Below, piece by piece: positions 56,907 through 64,000 of a DNA stretch of 64,000 nt. The notes beneath the pieces are model-generated. The model did no database searches. It was not told where the DNA came from and saw nothing but the letters and a program-made list of their open reading frames with translations. Each line of letters begins with the position of its first letter. The first letter of the stretch is position 1. The stretch comes from a bacterium (lineage in GTDB: Bacteria > Myxococcota > UBA727 > JAUIJE01), in assembly GCA_030431455.1 (NCBI GenBank), contig JAUIJE010000002.1, forward strand, positions 257,294-321,293. Direction: 5' to 3'. A program made the translations under genes and the position numbers.

Positions 56907-57536
56907 TCAGTTGGACGCCGCGGGCGTGCGGTCTTCGATCGTGTCTTTGGCCGCGTATTCGAGCATGAGCGCGGCCACCGATGCGTCGGTGATGCGCATC
57001 GAGATGCCCCGGCCGTCGGCGCTTTGGCGGGTCTCTTGGGCGGGCCCGTCGATGATGTTGGGGAACCGAAACGCCACCCAGTCGAGGTCGCTCTGTTCGA
57101 GCACCGCTTCCATGCGGTTTTTGTCCTCGATGAGCGGGACAATCCACGAAAAGAACAGCGGGAAGATGATCTTGCGCACCACCCAGGGCCCGCTTTTGCC
57201 CGCCCCGAGGTTGGACATGCCCACAAAGCGCGACACGCCTTGTTCGGGCATGACCTCGACGAGGATCTTCACCGCGTCGGACACGAGGGTGGTGCGTTTG
57301 CCCTCGCCTTTGCCCCCCACCCCGAGACAGTGCAGCACCGCGTCGCAGCCTTCGATGGCGTGGGCCACGTCTTCGCGCACAAGAGCATTGCCCGCGACCA
57401 CGGTGAGCCGCTCATGGGTGCGGCCCACCCGCGACGGGTCGCGCACCAGAATCGTCACGTCGTGTCCCGCCGCGAGCGCGGCGGCGAGGACCTTTTGGCC
57501 GGTGAACCCGGTGGCGCCGAATAGACTGAGCTTCAC
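56907..57536 (-). CDS. NAD(P)-binding NmrA/SDR-like protein
   Basis: A 209-residue atypical short-chain dehydrogenase-type protein: N-terminal nucleotide motif LFGATGFTGQKVLAAAL, then VLVRDPSRV, and DAVLHCLGVGG. Members include NmrA-like regulators and flavin reductase-like enzymes. The catalytic YxxxK is not clear. GTG 57536 overlaps the stop of the upstream hydrolase by four bases (GTGA), so the pair is co-translated. Confidence 0.85.
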   Translation of the reverse strand: MKLSLFGATGFTGQKVLAAALAAGHDVTILVRDPSRVGRTHERLTVVAGNALVREDVAHAIEGCDAVLHCLGVGGKGEGKRTTLVSDAVKILVEVMPEQGVSRFVGMSNLGAGKSGPWVVRKIIFPLFFSWIVPLIEDKNRMEAVLEQSDLDWVAFRFPNIIDGPAQETRQSADGRGISMRITDASVAALMLEYAAKDTIEDRTPAASN

Positions 57537-58807
57537 CCGTCGGAGGCTAGCATCTGCTGGAGCAGGTCAATGGCGTGGTGTTGCTCGCCCGGGTTTTCTT
57601 GCAGCACGTGGTTGCCGCTGTCGATTTGGCGGTAGGTCATCTGGTCGCCGAGCTGGTCTTTGAGCCAGCCGCACTTCGCCGCGTGGGCGAGCGGGTCATC
57701 GTCGCCGTGCACCACCGCGAGCTGGCCGCCGGGACCCTGGCCGCGCTCGATGAGCCCGAGCATGAACTGGATGTCGTCCTCGGCCGCGGTCATCGCCGAC
57801 AGCTGCGCGCGCACGTCCTCGAGCACCGCGTGCTGGGCGCCCTTTTGTGCACCCACATTGTCGGTGGTGAGCACGGGCACGCCCGCGGCCGGGGCCTTGA
57901 TCGCATTGAGCATGGGGATCTTGCTCGCGAACCCGACCACGTCGTTGACCAGGTTGGGCGAGCCTTCCAAAAACGGCGCTTGCACCACCGCGCGCAGGCC
58001 CTGCGGCATCTGTGGCCCGTCGAGATCGATGAGCCCGTTGTCGTTCAGGGTCATGGCGCCGATGACGCCGGGGCCCGCGCCCATGCTGTTGCCGTAGAGG
58101 ATGACCTCGTCGAGGCCGGGCTCGTTGTCCACCAATGTTTGTGCATATGCGGCGACCGCGGCCACGTCGCGGGCCACGCCAAAGCCGCTGTCGAGCCCGC
58201 CTTTTTTGCCGTCGGTCTGGCCCGCCCATTGGTGGTCCATGACCACGACCTCGTGGCCGAGCTGGTTGAGCTTGTCGATCTGTTCGTAGAAGTTGCGACC
58301 GGTCTCTTGGAAACCGGGCGAGAGCACCAGGACTTTGCCCGAGGGCTCCCCGGTGGGCTTGAACCGCTGGGTGAAGATGTCGCGGTCGGGGACGTCGCGC
58401 CCGTTCACGCTGCCGCCGGCGGTCACGAAGTGGTCGGTGACCTCCGACGGGGTGCGGCCGAGGCGGGTGAGCGCGATGGCCTTTTGGGCCGCGAACAGGT
58501 CGCCGCCGTTCAAACGGTCTTTGTCGACGCTGAGCACCGGCTCGCCCCAGGCTTTTTCCGCCGCGGCGGTGAACGCTTTCAGGGTCGAGACCTCGTCCCG
58601 GGCGGAGAAGCCCACCGAGAGGTGCTCGGCGATCTTGGCCGCCATCGGGTTTTTGTCGAAGAAGTCCCCGGTGGTGCCCTGGGCTTTGTGTTCGTTGCCC
58701 CAGATGCCGTCCTGGTTGCCGAGGACGTCTTTGAGGTCCTGGATGGTGCCGCCGATCTGCGAGCGGTTGCCCCAATCGGCGCGGCGGGGTGCATTGAAGA
58801 TCTTCAC
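57533..58807 (-). CDS. Alpha/beta hydrolase (serine aminopeptidase / lysophospholipase-like)
   Basis: A 424-residue protein without signal peptide. The C-terminal 260 residues form an alpha/beta hydrolase: LVLSPGFQETG oxyanion region, nucleophile LYGNSMGAG, acid in VVHGDDDPLA and His in SGNHVLQE. The first 160 residues are a helical extension not seen in ordinary hydrolases. It probably acts on an acylglycerol or small ester in the cytoplasm. First gene of a two-gene operon with the NmrA-like protein. Confidence 0.82.
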   Translation of the reverse strand: MKIFNAPRRADWGNRSQIGGTIQDLKDVLGNQDGIWGNEHKAQGTTGDFFDKNPMAAKIAEHLSVGFSARDEVSTLKAFTAAAEKAWGEPVLSVDKDRLNGGDLFAAQKAIALTRLGRTPSEVTDHFVTAGGSVNGRDVPDRDIFTQRFKPTGEPSGKVLVLSPGFQETGRNFYEQIDKLNQLGHEVVVMDHQWAGQTDGKKGGLDSGFGVARDVAAVAAYAQTLVDNEPGLDEVILYGNSMGAGPGVIGAMTLNDNGLIDLDGPQMPQGLRAVVQAPFLEGSPNLVNDVVGFASKIPMLNAIKAPAAGVPVLTTDNVGAQKGAQHAVLEDVRAQLSAMTAAEDDIQFMLGLIERGQGPGGQLAVVHGDDDPLAHAAKCGWLKDQLGDQMTYRQIDSGNHVLQENPGEQHHAIDLLQQMLASDG

Positions 58808-58916
58808 GAGTGCCTCCGAACGCTCAGGCTATCGACCGGGCGGTCATTTTGGAGGGGGGTGTCTCGGGGGGCGGTCCCGAGCGCATGGACATGCGGCCCA
58901 GGATATGAGCAATCGC

Positions 58917-59090
58917 TCACCTTCGGGGCGCAAAACGCGTGGCGGGCGGCGCAGAAATGCGAGCGCTCGTGTTTGGCGCGGGGCCGGCCTCGGCGAGCAC
59001 CACCGGCCGGCGGGGCGCGATGCGCGGCCGTTGGTGGCGGAGCCGGTGCTGCAGGTCTTGGCAGAGCTGTTTGACCGGGGAGCGCCTCAT
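58917..59090 (-). CDS. Small basic protein coupled to the ECF sigma gene
   Basis: A 57-residue, Arg/Pro/Ala-rich protein starting MRRSPVKQLCQDLQHRL. Its ATG overlaps the TGA of the sigma gene (ATGA), the arrangement used for anti-sigma factors, but it lacks the zinc-binding HxxxCxxC motif and has no membrane segment. It may be a remnant of an anti-sigma gene or a novel partner. Codon bias alone does not settle whether it is translated. Confidence 0.4.
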   Translation of the reverse strand: MRRSPVKQLCQDLQHRLRHQRPRIAPRRPVVLAEAGPAPNTSARISAPPATRFAPRR

Positions 59091-59698
59091 GCTTGGCCCC
59101 GTTGTGCGGTGGACAGCAGGTGTTGCTCGAGCAGGCTGCGGATCTGGCCTTCTTGGTAGGCGAGGGTGCTGCGGCGCATCTGGAGCTCGCCGGCGGCTTC
59201 GCGTTGGCTGCGCTGGTGGATGAAGCGCTGGTCGAACACCCCGCGCCACTTCTCCGGCAACACCTCGCGGCGGAAGGTGTCGACGACGCGGCGCGCTTCG
59301 GCCGCTTGCACGAAGCGGTCGCCTTCGACCGCGCCGGCCAGGCGCTCGAGGTCTTGGGGTTCGGTCTTTTCCATGCGGCCTTGGCGGCGCACGATGTCGA
59401 TGGCGCGGTTGCGGGTCACGGTGCAGAGCCAGGCCCGCAGCGACCCGCCTTGGTAGTTCTCCCGGAACGAACGTTTTTGCACCATGCGCAAAAAGACGTC
59501 GTGGGCGCAGGCCTCGGCCTCGGCCTCGGTGAGGTAGCGCCGGGCCACGGCCAGCACCGCGCCTTGTTGCTCACAGTAGACCTCGCCGATCAGGGCTTTG
59601 TCCCCGCGGTGGAAGCGGTCGAGCCAGTCCCCCTCGGACGACAGGTGGCTTTCCAGGGCGGTGATGGTGGCGCGGCGGCGTTGGGCGATGGTGTTCAT
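59087..59698 (-). CDS. ECF-type sigma factor, second in window
   Basis: A 203-residue sigma-70-family protein. Region 2: ALIGEVYCEQQGAVLAVARRY, ACAHDVFLRMVQ and RAWLCTVTRNRAIDIVRR. Region 4: FDQRFIHQRSQREAAGELQMRRSTLAYQEGQIRSLL, somewhat divergent. ATG 59698 has AGGGG six bases upstream; ATG 59731 would add 11 residues and follows a short upstream reading frame. A small coupled gene lies downstream. An inverted repeat TTAACCGG...CCGGTTAA (59899-59906 and 59928-59935) is in the divergent promoter region. Confidence 0.85.
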   Translation of the reverse strand: MNTIAQRRRATITALESHLSSEGDWLDRFHRGDKALIGEVYCEQQGAVLAVARRYLTEAEAEACAHDVFLRMVQKRSFRENYQGGSLRAWLCTVTRNRAIDIVRRQGRMEKTEPQDLERLAGAVEGDRFVQAAEARRVVDTFRREVLPEKWRGVFDQRFIHQRSQREAAGELQMRRSTLAYQEGQIRSLLEQHLLSTAQRGQA

Positions 59699-59733
59699 GG
59701 CGGACCCCTGCAGAGAAATCGCGGCGGACATGA

Positions 59734-59796
59734 TCAGCGCACCGGGCGGGGGGTGGCGGGGCGGAGGTCGTCATGGGCGGTGACGGGCGTGGGCAT
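59734..59796 (-). CDS. Possible 20-residue leader peptide upstream of the sigma gene
   Basis: A short frame MPTPVTAHDDLRPATPRPVR with AGGAG seven bases upstream. Its TGA lies two bases before another ATG (59731) in frame with the sigma gene (TGATCATG). This arrangement can couple translation and might serve as a control leader. It is too short for confident calling. Confidence 0.35.
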   Translation of the reverse strand: MPTPVTAHDDLRPATPRPVR

Positions 59797-59898
59797 GGTG
59801 TGTCTCCTGGGGGGTGATGTGTTGTGTATGTAGGTTCGGCGCGCCCAAGGTGTGGTCGTTGCCCACTCACGACATTGTTTGGGCCAAACACGACACGA

Positions 59899-59935
59899 TT
59901 AACCGGGGGCGACAGCCGGGTTCGCGTCCGGTTAA
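59899..59935. promoter_or_regulatory. Inverted repeat in a divergent promoter region
   Basis: TTAACCGG and CCGGTTAA are separated by 21 bases, between the sigma factor gene and the AraC-MGMT gene. AT-rich DNA (AAATATTTG) follows. Possible operator for either promoter. Confidence 0.4.
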
Positions 59936-60073
59936 ATATTTGAAAACAATGAACTTTGTGTGCACCGGTCACACCCGCGCCCGCCGCGATCGGGCCCCCG
60001 GGCCAAAACCGGATAGAACCGCCGCCCGGTCGTCGGCATGCTGGGCGCACCTTTGCAAAAGCACGGAGCCCCC

Positions 60074-60946
60074 ATGGTCGCCGCCCGCCCCCCCGATGTC
60101 CCCGTCCGCACCTTGGAGCAGGCCTGCCGGCACCTCGAGGCCCATTGCGACGAGCCGGTCTCGCTCGAGGCCCTCGCGGACGTCGTGCACACCGCCCCCG
60201 ACCGGCTGCGCAAAGCGTTCACCGCCGCGCTCGGGGTCAGCCCCAAACAGTTTCACGACGCTTGCCGCACCGCGAAGCTCAAGGGCGAGCTGCGCAAGGA
60301 CCAGAGCGTGACCGACGCGGTGTTCGCCGCGGGGTACGGGAGCTTGTCCCGGGTCTACGAAAAGACCGGCCGCGCCCTGGGCATGACCCCGAAGCAGTAT
60401 CAAAAACGCGGCGCGGGGCTTTCGATCACCACCGCCTGCGCGCACACCCCCTACGGAATGTTGCTGCTTGGCGCGACCACCCGCGGGGTGTGTTTTTTGC
60501 AGTTCGGCCCCGACGAGGCCGCGCTCAAGGACGCGCTGTTTCGCGAGTTTGACAAGGCCCGGCTGCACGAAGGGCCCGCGGACAAGAAGCGCTTTGCCCA
60601 GTGGGTGGCGCGCCTGTCCGACGCGCTCACCCGCCGCCACCCCCTGCCGCGGTTTCCGCTCGACATCCGCGCCACCGCGTTCCAGCGCGCGGTCTACGAC
60701 GAGCTTTTGCGCATTCCCCGCGGGGAGACGCGCGCGTACGGCCAGGTGGCGGAGGCGATGGGCCGGCCCCGGTCCGTGCGCGCGGTGGCCTCCGCGTGCG
60801 CCAAGAACAAGATCGCGCTGCTCGTGCCCTGTCACCGCGTGATCCGCGGCGACGGGTCCCTCGGTGGCTACCGCTGGGGGCTCGAGACCAAACGCGCGCT
60901 GCTCGACGACGAGGGCGGCTCCTCGTTCGCGGCCCGCGGGGGCTGA
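60074..60946 (+). CDS. AraC-type regulator fused to O6-methylguanine-DNA methyltransferase (Ada-like)
   Basis: A 290-residue protein. The N-terminal half is an AraC/XylS HTH domain (LEQACRHLEAHCDEPVSLEALA, DAVFAAGYGSLSRVYEKTGRALGMTPKQY). The C-terminal half is a DNA alkyltransferase with the active-site motif LVPCHRVI. This is the Ada layout without its N-terminal methylphosphotriester domain, so it cannot sense phosphotriesters in the usual way. GGAG six bases before ATG 60074 favours that start over ATG 60038. It probably repairs O6-alkylguanine and may control its own gene. Its 3' end overlaps the convergent DUF4349 gene by 79 bases. Confidence 0.9.
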   Translation: MVAARPPDVPVRTLEQACRHLEAHCDEPVSLEALADVVHTAPDRLRKAFTAALGVSPKQFHDACRTAKLKGELRKDQSVTDAVFAAGYGSLSRVYEKTGRALGMTPKQYQKRGAGLSITTACAHTPYGMLLLGATTRGVCFLQFGPDEAALKDALFREFDKARLHEGPADKKRFAQWVARLSDALTRRHPLPRFPLDIRATAFQRAVYDELLRIPRGETRAYGQVAEAMGRPRSVRAVASACAKNKIALLVPCHRVIRGDGSLGGYRWGLETKRALLDDEGGSSFAARGG

Positions 60947-62157
60947 GGCCCGGCCAGGGCCTGGCGGATGTCCACGATGCGCTTTTCGGCCCGGGGGCGG
61001 GCCACGACCTCGACCACCCGGAGCATGGGCCCGAGCAACGTGTCGTCCCGGTACACCGTCACCGCATAGTGCAGTGGCGCATCGTCGCGGGTGGTCACAT
61101 GCAACTCCCGGCCGGGCACGCCGTCCTCCCGCACGACCTCGCGGCGGCCGACCACGGTGTGCCCCAGGTTGTGCACCAGCTCCTCCTCGACCGCGTCGGC
61201 CCAGAACGAGAGGTCCCCGCCCTTGACCCGCACGTCCTTGACCTGCACCCGGGCGTCATCCGCGCTCAGGGCCTGCAACAAGAACAGGTCGCGCCCGACC
61301 AGGAAAAATCCCTCCGGGAGGTCCAGCACCGGGCCAATGGGACTGTCCAGCAACATCACGTCCACCGCGTCGTGCAAGAGCCGATCGGGCCGCAGCTCGC
61401 GGACAAAACGAAACGGGCTGCGCTTTTTGATCACGAACGGTTTCTCCGGCTCCGGCGGGGGCGGGGGCGGCGGGGGCGTGGGCCCTTGGTACCGCACAGA
61501 AATGGTGGAGAGCGCGGCGGACTTTTCGAGCCGGACCTGGGCGAGCTCAAACGCCTCGATCTCGCCGGTGATGCGCCGCAGCTCGTTCTCGAGGTGCAAG
61601 ATCTCGGGCAAGGGGGCGTCGCGTTCGAGCAGCGCGAGCAACCGGGTGCGGGCCGCCTTGGCGTTGTCGATGCGCAGCTGGAGCTCGGTGATGTTCTTGG
61701 TCACGTCCTGGGCCTCGATGCGCTCGTCGAGAAGTTCGCCCTGGCGCTTGATCAGCCGCACCGCCTGGTGAAAACGCGCGCGGGGCACCCGCACCGTGAG
61801 CGCGGTGCCCGACGCGGTCTGGAGGTGACCGCCCCACCGTTCGACCTGGTCGACGAGGGCGGTGCGCGCGGCGTCCACGTCGTCGGTCTGCACCTGCAGC
61901 GCGGCTTTGTAGATCACCGCCCGGGCCTCAGCCGGCTTGTCATGGTTTTGAAGGGGGGCGGGGTCGTCTTCGAGGGGGGCGGCGGCGGCGGCCTGGGCCA
62001 CCACCGGGCGCGGCGCGGCCGGGGCGGCCTTTTCGGCGCGGGGCATCACCGCCCGGGCGGCGGGGTCCTCCACGTACAGCATGGTGTCCGCGGCGGCGCA
62101 GCCGCAGGCCGCGGTCAGGGCGAAGGACAGGGCAAGGCAAAGGGGGGGCGTGGGCAT
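60868..62157 (-). CDS. DUF4349-family lipoprotein-like protein
   Basis: A 429-residue exported protein. An N-terminal signal with a Cys-rich ALTAACGCAAA lipobox is followed by the DUF4349 core: KAALQVQTDDVDAARTALVDQVERWGGHL, VRVPRARFHQAVRLIKRQGEL, and the coiled coil KNITELQLRIDNAKAARTRLLALLERDAPLPEILHLENELRRITGEIEAFE. A proline run (PPPPPPPP) and a C-terminal beta-rich part follow. The function of DUF4349 proteins is not established; some are membrane-associated. AAGGAG precedes ATG 62157. Confidence 0.85.
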   Translation of the reverse strand: MPTPPLCLALSFALTAACGCAAADTMLYVEDPAARAVMPRAEKAAPAAPRPVVAQAAAAAPLEDDPAPLQNHDKPAEARAVIYKAALQVQTDDVDAARTALVDQVERWGGHLQTASGTALTVRVPRARFHQAVRLIKRQGELLDERIEAQDVTKNITELQLRIDNAKAARTRLLALLERDAPLPEILHLENELRRITGEIEAFELAQVRLEKSAALSTISVRYQGPTPPPPPPPPEPEKPFVIKKRSPFRFVRELRPDRLLHDAVDVMLLDSPIGPVLDLPEGFFLVGRDLFLLQALSADDARVQVKDVRVKGGDLSFWADAVEEELVHNLGHTVVGRREVVREDGVPGRELHVTTRDDAPLHYAVTVYRDDTLLGPMLRVVEVVARPRAEKRIVDIRQALAGPQPPRAANEEPPSSSSSARLVSSPQR

Positions 62158-62392
62158 GCAGGGCTCCTTTTCTGGGCCCCACTGTGCCCGGCCCCGGGCG
62201 CGGGCACGCCATGGGCGCGGCATGCCTTGGTCACGAAACGGGCACGAACGGCGAATTGCCTATCTATTCTCGGTCCAGCCGATACCGTGGCCAGGCCGGA
62301 AGTCCCGGTCGACGATGGAAAAGAGTGATCCATCGGTTTGTTTAGAGGTCGGTGGTATCCGCTTGCGGCTCGCCGACCCGGAAGTAGTCAAG

Positions 62393-62683
62393 ATGAGCAA
62401 GAAGCTTTTTGTCGGCTCGCTGAGCTGGAACGTTGATGACCACCAACTGCGCACCGCCTTCGAACCCTTCGGAGAGGTGACCGACGCCAAGGTCATCAAC
62501 GACCGCGAAACCGGCCGCTCCCGCGGTTTTGGTTTTGTCACCTTTGCCGACGCCCAAGCGGGCAACGCCGCCATCGAACAGATGAACGGCCAGAGCCTCG
62601 ACGGTCGCACCATCAACGTCAACGAAGCGCAAGAGCGTGCGCCTCGTGGCGGTGGCGGCGGCGGTGGTCGCGGTCGCTGGTAA
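62393..62683 (+). CDS. RRM-domain RNA-binding protein
   Basis: A 96-residue protein with one RNA-recognition motif: RNP2 LFVGSL at the N-terminus and RNP1 RGFGFVTF near residue 46, then a Gly/Arg-rich tail (GGGGGGGRGRW). It resembles cold-induced glycine-rich RNA-binding proteins of cyanobacteria and several Proteobacteria. A long untranslated leader (about 100 bases or more after the preceding divergent gene) may allow regulation by temperature, although I see no defined cold-shock box. It ends at a strong bidirectional terminator. Confidence 0.92.
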   Translation: MSKKLFVGSLSWNVDDHQLRTAFEPFGEVTDAKVINDRETGRSRGFGFVTFADAQAGNAAIEQMNGQSLDGRTINVNEAQERAPRGGGGGGGRGRW

Positions 62684-62715
62684 GCCCCGCCACCGGTCGC
62701 CCGACCGGTGAACGG

Positions 62716-62744
62716 AAAATGCCCCGCTTCGGCGGGGCATTTTT
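62716..62744. terminator. Bidirectional intrinsic terminator
   Basis: Arms AATGCCCCGC (62718-62727) and GCGGGGCATT (62732-62741) with a TTCG loop, an A-run on the left and five T on the right. It ends the RRM gene and the response-regulator gene, which converge here. Confidence 0.93.
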
Positions 62745-62766
62745 GTGTCTGGCGATCGCCGCGGGG

Positions 62767-63171
62767 TCAGGCCGCGCCGTCGCTGAAGTGTTCTCCGATG
62801 ATGCGCGCCACCGACGGGCCGGTCAGGGGCTTGCTGAAAAAGCTGCTCACCAGCCCGCGGGCCTCGGCCGCGGCCCGGTCCGCGGGGTTGAGCGAGGTGG
62901 TGAGCATCACCACCACCACCTTGGCCTGCTTTTCCGGAGGCAGCGTTTCGAACTCGTCGAGAAACTCCCACCCGTTCATGCCCGGCATGTTGATGTCCAG
63001 GAACAACAGGTCGGGGGGGGCGTCGGCTTGCTCCAAATAGCGCAGGGCCGCGGGTCCGCTGACCGCGACCTCGATGTGCTCGGCGCAGTCCATCTCGTCG
63101 AGGACCATGCGGTGCAAGTAGTTGTCCGCGTCGTAGTCGTCGACGAGCAGAATCGAGTGCAGCTTTTTCAC
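62767..63171 (-). CDS. Single-domain response regulator (CheY-like)
   Basis: A 134-residue receiver domain: acidic pocket LLVDDYDAD, phospho-acceptor Asp in LLFLDINMPGMNG, Thr in VMLTTS and Lys in FFSKPL. There is no output domain, so it passes the signal to a partner. GTG 63171 starts one base after the histidine kinase stop, so the two genes are translated together. It resembles the Rcp1-type regulators often paired with phytochrome-like kinases. Confidence 0.93.
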   Translation of the reverse strand: MKKLHSILLVDDYDADNYLHRMVLDEMDCAEHIEVAVSGPAALRYLEQADAPPDLLFLDINMPGMNGWEFLDEFETLPPEKQAKVVVVMLTTSLNPADRAAAEARGLVSSFFSKPLTGPSVARIIGEHFSDGAA

Positions 63172-63172
63172 G

Positions 63173-64000
63173 TCATGGCTCCCGCAATACAAAACACACG
63201 TTGGTCCCCCCGAGGGGGGATTCGTCGATCCAGATGCGACCCCGGTGCAGGTCGACGATCTTACGGCACTCGGCGAGGCCGATCCCGGTGCCCCCGAAGC
63301 GGTCCCGGGGGTGCAGCCGCTGGAACATCCCGAACACCTTGTCGCGTTGGTGCTCCGGTATCCCAATGCCATTGTCGGAGACCGTGATGCGCCACCCGCC
63401 GGCCACCGCCTCGGCCCGCACCCGCACCCGGGGGGGGACGCCTTCGGTCACGAACTTGAGGGCGTTGGCGATGATGTTCTGGAACAGCCGGCGGAGCTCC
63501 ACCGGGTGGCCGGGCAGGGTGGGCAGCGGGCCCACGTCGAGCTCGGCCCCGCGGTCCCGAATCGTGGCGTCGAGATCGACCAGGGCCGCGTCCACCACGT
63601 CCTCGAGGTCCACCGACGCCACCGCGGGGTTGTGGCCCAGCCGGCTGTATTCGAGCAGGCTGTGCACCAATTCCGTCATGCGTGCGGACGCTTCGCGGAT
63701 GTACTGGAGCGATTGGCGCACCGCCGGGTCACCGCTGTCCCCCAATTGGCGGTCGATGAGCTGGGAGAAGCTCGACATCGTGCGCAGGGGCTCTTGGAGA
63801 TCGTGCGAGGTGATGTAGTTGAACTGCTCCAGTTCGCGGTTTTTGCGTTCGAGCTCGTCTTGGCGCCGGCCGAGCGCGGCGATGGCCGTGCTCAGGGCCC
63901 GGCCCAGCTCCGCCGCCTCCCCGCTGAGGTCGTCGGGGAGGGCCAACGCCGGGGCGGCGGGGTCGATGTCCGATGCCGCGTGGGCGAGCTGCTCGAGTGG
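63173..64000 (-). CDS. Sensor histidine kinase, 5' end outside window
   Basis: The frame is open to the right edge, so the N-terminus is missing. What is seen: a HAMP-like or linker helix region (PLEQLAHAASDI, AELGRALSTAIAALGRRQDEL), the dimerisation/phospho-acceptor domain with His in FNYITSHDLQEPLRTMSSF, and the ATPase domain with N-box QNIIANALKF, G1 SDNGIGIP and G2 GTGIGL. This DHp type is typical of phytochrome-related and PAS kinases. It is paired with the response regulator downstream. An internal CAATG-C-CATTG palindrome is at 63364-63374. Confidence 0.92.
   Translation of the reverse strand, partial: PLEQLAHAASDIDPAAPALALPDDLSGEAAELGRALSTAIAALGRRQDELERKNRELEQFNYITSHDLQEPLRTMSSFSQLIDRQLGDSGDPAVRQSLQYIREASARMTELVHSLLEYSRLGHNPAVASVDLEDVVDAALVDLDATIRDRGAELDVGPLPTLPGHPVELRRLFQNIIANALKFVTEGVPPRVRVRAEAVAGGWRITVSDNGIGIPEHQRDKVFGMFQRLHPRDRFGGTGIGLAECRKIVDLHRGRIWIDESPLGGTNVCFVLREP
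63364..63374. repeat. CAATG-C-CATTG palindrome
   Basis: Inside the histidine kinase gene, same form as the palindrome at 14347. Confidence 0.5.

Overview
The window looks like the chromosomal origin-proximal region of a high-GC (about two-thirds G+C by eye) Gram-negative bacterium, most likely a member of the Myxococcota. The reasons are Hanks-type Ser/Thr kinases with HRD(I/V)SPQN catalytic loops, many lipoproteins with long Gly-Asp (GD)n linkers, a cysteine-rich secreted protease ending in a MYXO-CTERM-like anchor, a bactofilin next to parAB, and strong G/C third-position codon bias. No rRNA or tRNA gene, CRISPR array, prophage or intact insertion sequence was recognised.

Layout. 1-4.1 kb: two paralogous secreted proteins (one cut by the edge), a lipoprotein, ornithine carbamoyltransferase and an unknown protein. 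4.1-4.5 kb: a gene-free, AT-richer repeat element and a perfect palindrome. 4.5-11.6 kb: the replication/segregation core: bactofilin, parB, parA, four parS sites, rsmG, dtd, a ComEA-like protein and a small protein on the minus strand, then a gene-poor segment with DnaA-box-like sites (candidate oriC) and dnaN on the plus strand. 11.6-17.5 kb: a glutathionyl-hydroquinone reductase, a hydrolase, a HTH-receiver regulator, a TetR regulator, a VWA lipoprotein, and rplU-rpmA. 17.6-28 kb: a (GD)n C-type-lectin lipoprotein, a membrane Ser/Thr kinase, a selenoprotein with an in-frame TGA and a SECIS hairpin, a HEAT-repeat protein, a Ser/Thr kinase fused to two cyclic-nucleotide-binding domains, and an ECF sigma factor with a membrane anti-sigma partner. 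28-40 kb: an S9 peptidase, a CoA-binding protein, an M15 peptidase, a caspase-like protein, a retropepsin-like lipoprotein, a second (GD)n lipoprotein, a 5'-3' exonuclease and the large secreted protease. 40-47 kb: RNase R, small unknown proteins, STAS-like, S4 and RlpA-like proteins, and a LigB-type dioxygenase. 47-64 kb: more surface lipoproteins, a diguanylate cyclase, an orphan Hcp, a geranylgeranyl-reductase-like flavoprotein, a second ECF sigma factor, an AraC-MGMT protein, a DUF4349 protein, an RRM protein, and a response regulator with its histidine kinase (cut by the right edge).

How the genes fit together. The parABS-rsmG-dnaN block handles chromosome segregation and replication. 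Around it lie many envelope proteins (lipoproteins, peptidoglycan enzymes, secreted proteases) and signalling proteins (two Ser/Thr kinases, two ECF sigma factors, a GGDEF enzyme, a two-component pair), as expected for a signalling-rich predatory or social bacterium.

The most notable single item is the selenoprotein gene at 20766-21137. A plain reading stops it at codon 47, but the same frame continues to a YHS/TRASH-like metal-binding domain, and a hairpin with the AGGUCU apical loop known from E. coli fdhF sits at the right distance after the UGA. Other unexplained structure includes repeated CAATG-n-CATTG palindromes, short AT-rich codon islands inside GC-rich genes, a GAGAC/GTCTC operator-like array, and a degenerate interspersed repeat found near 4.1-4.3 kb and 21.15 kb.
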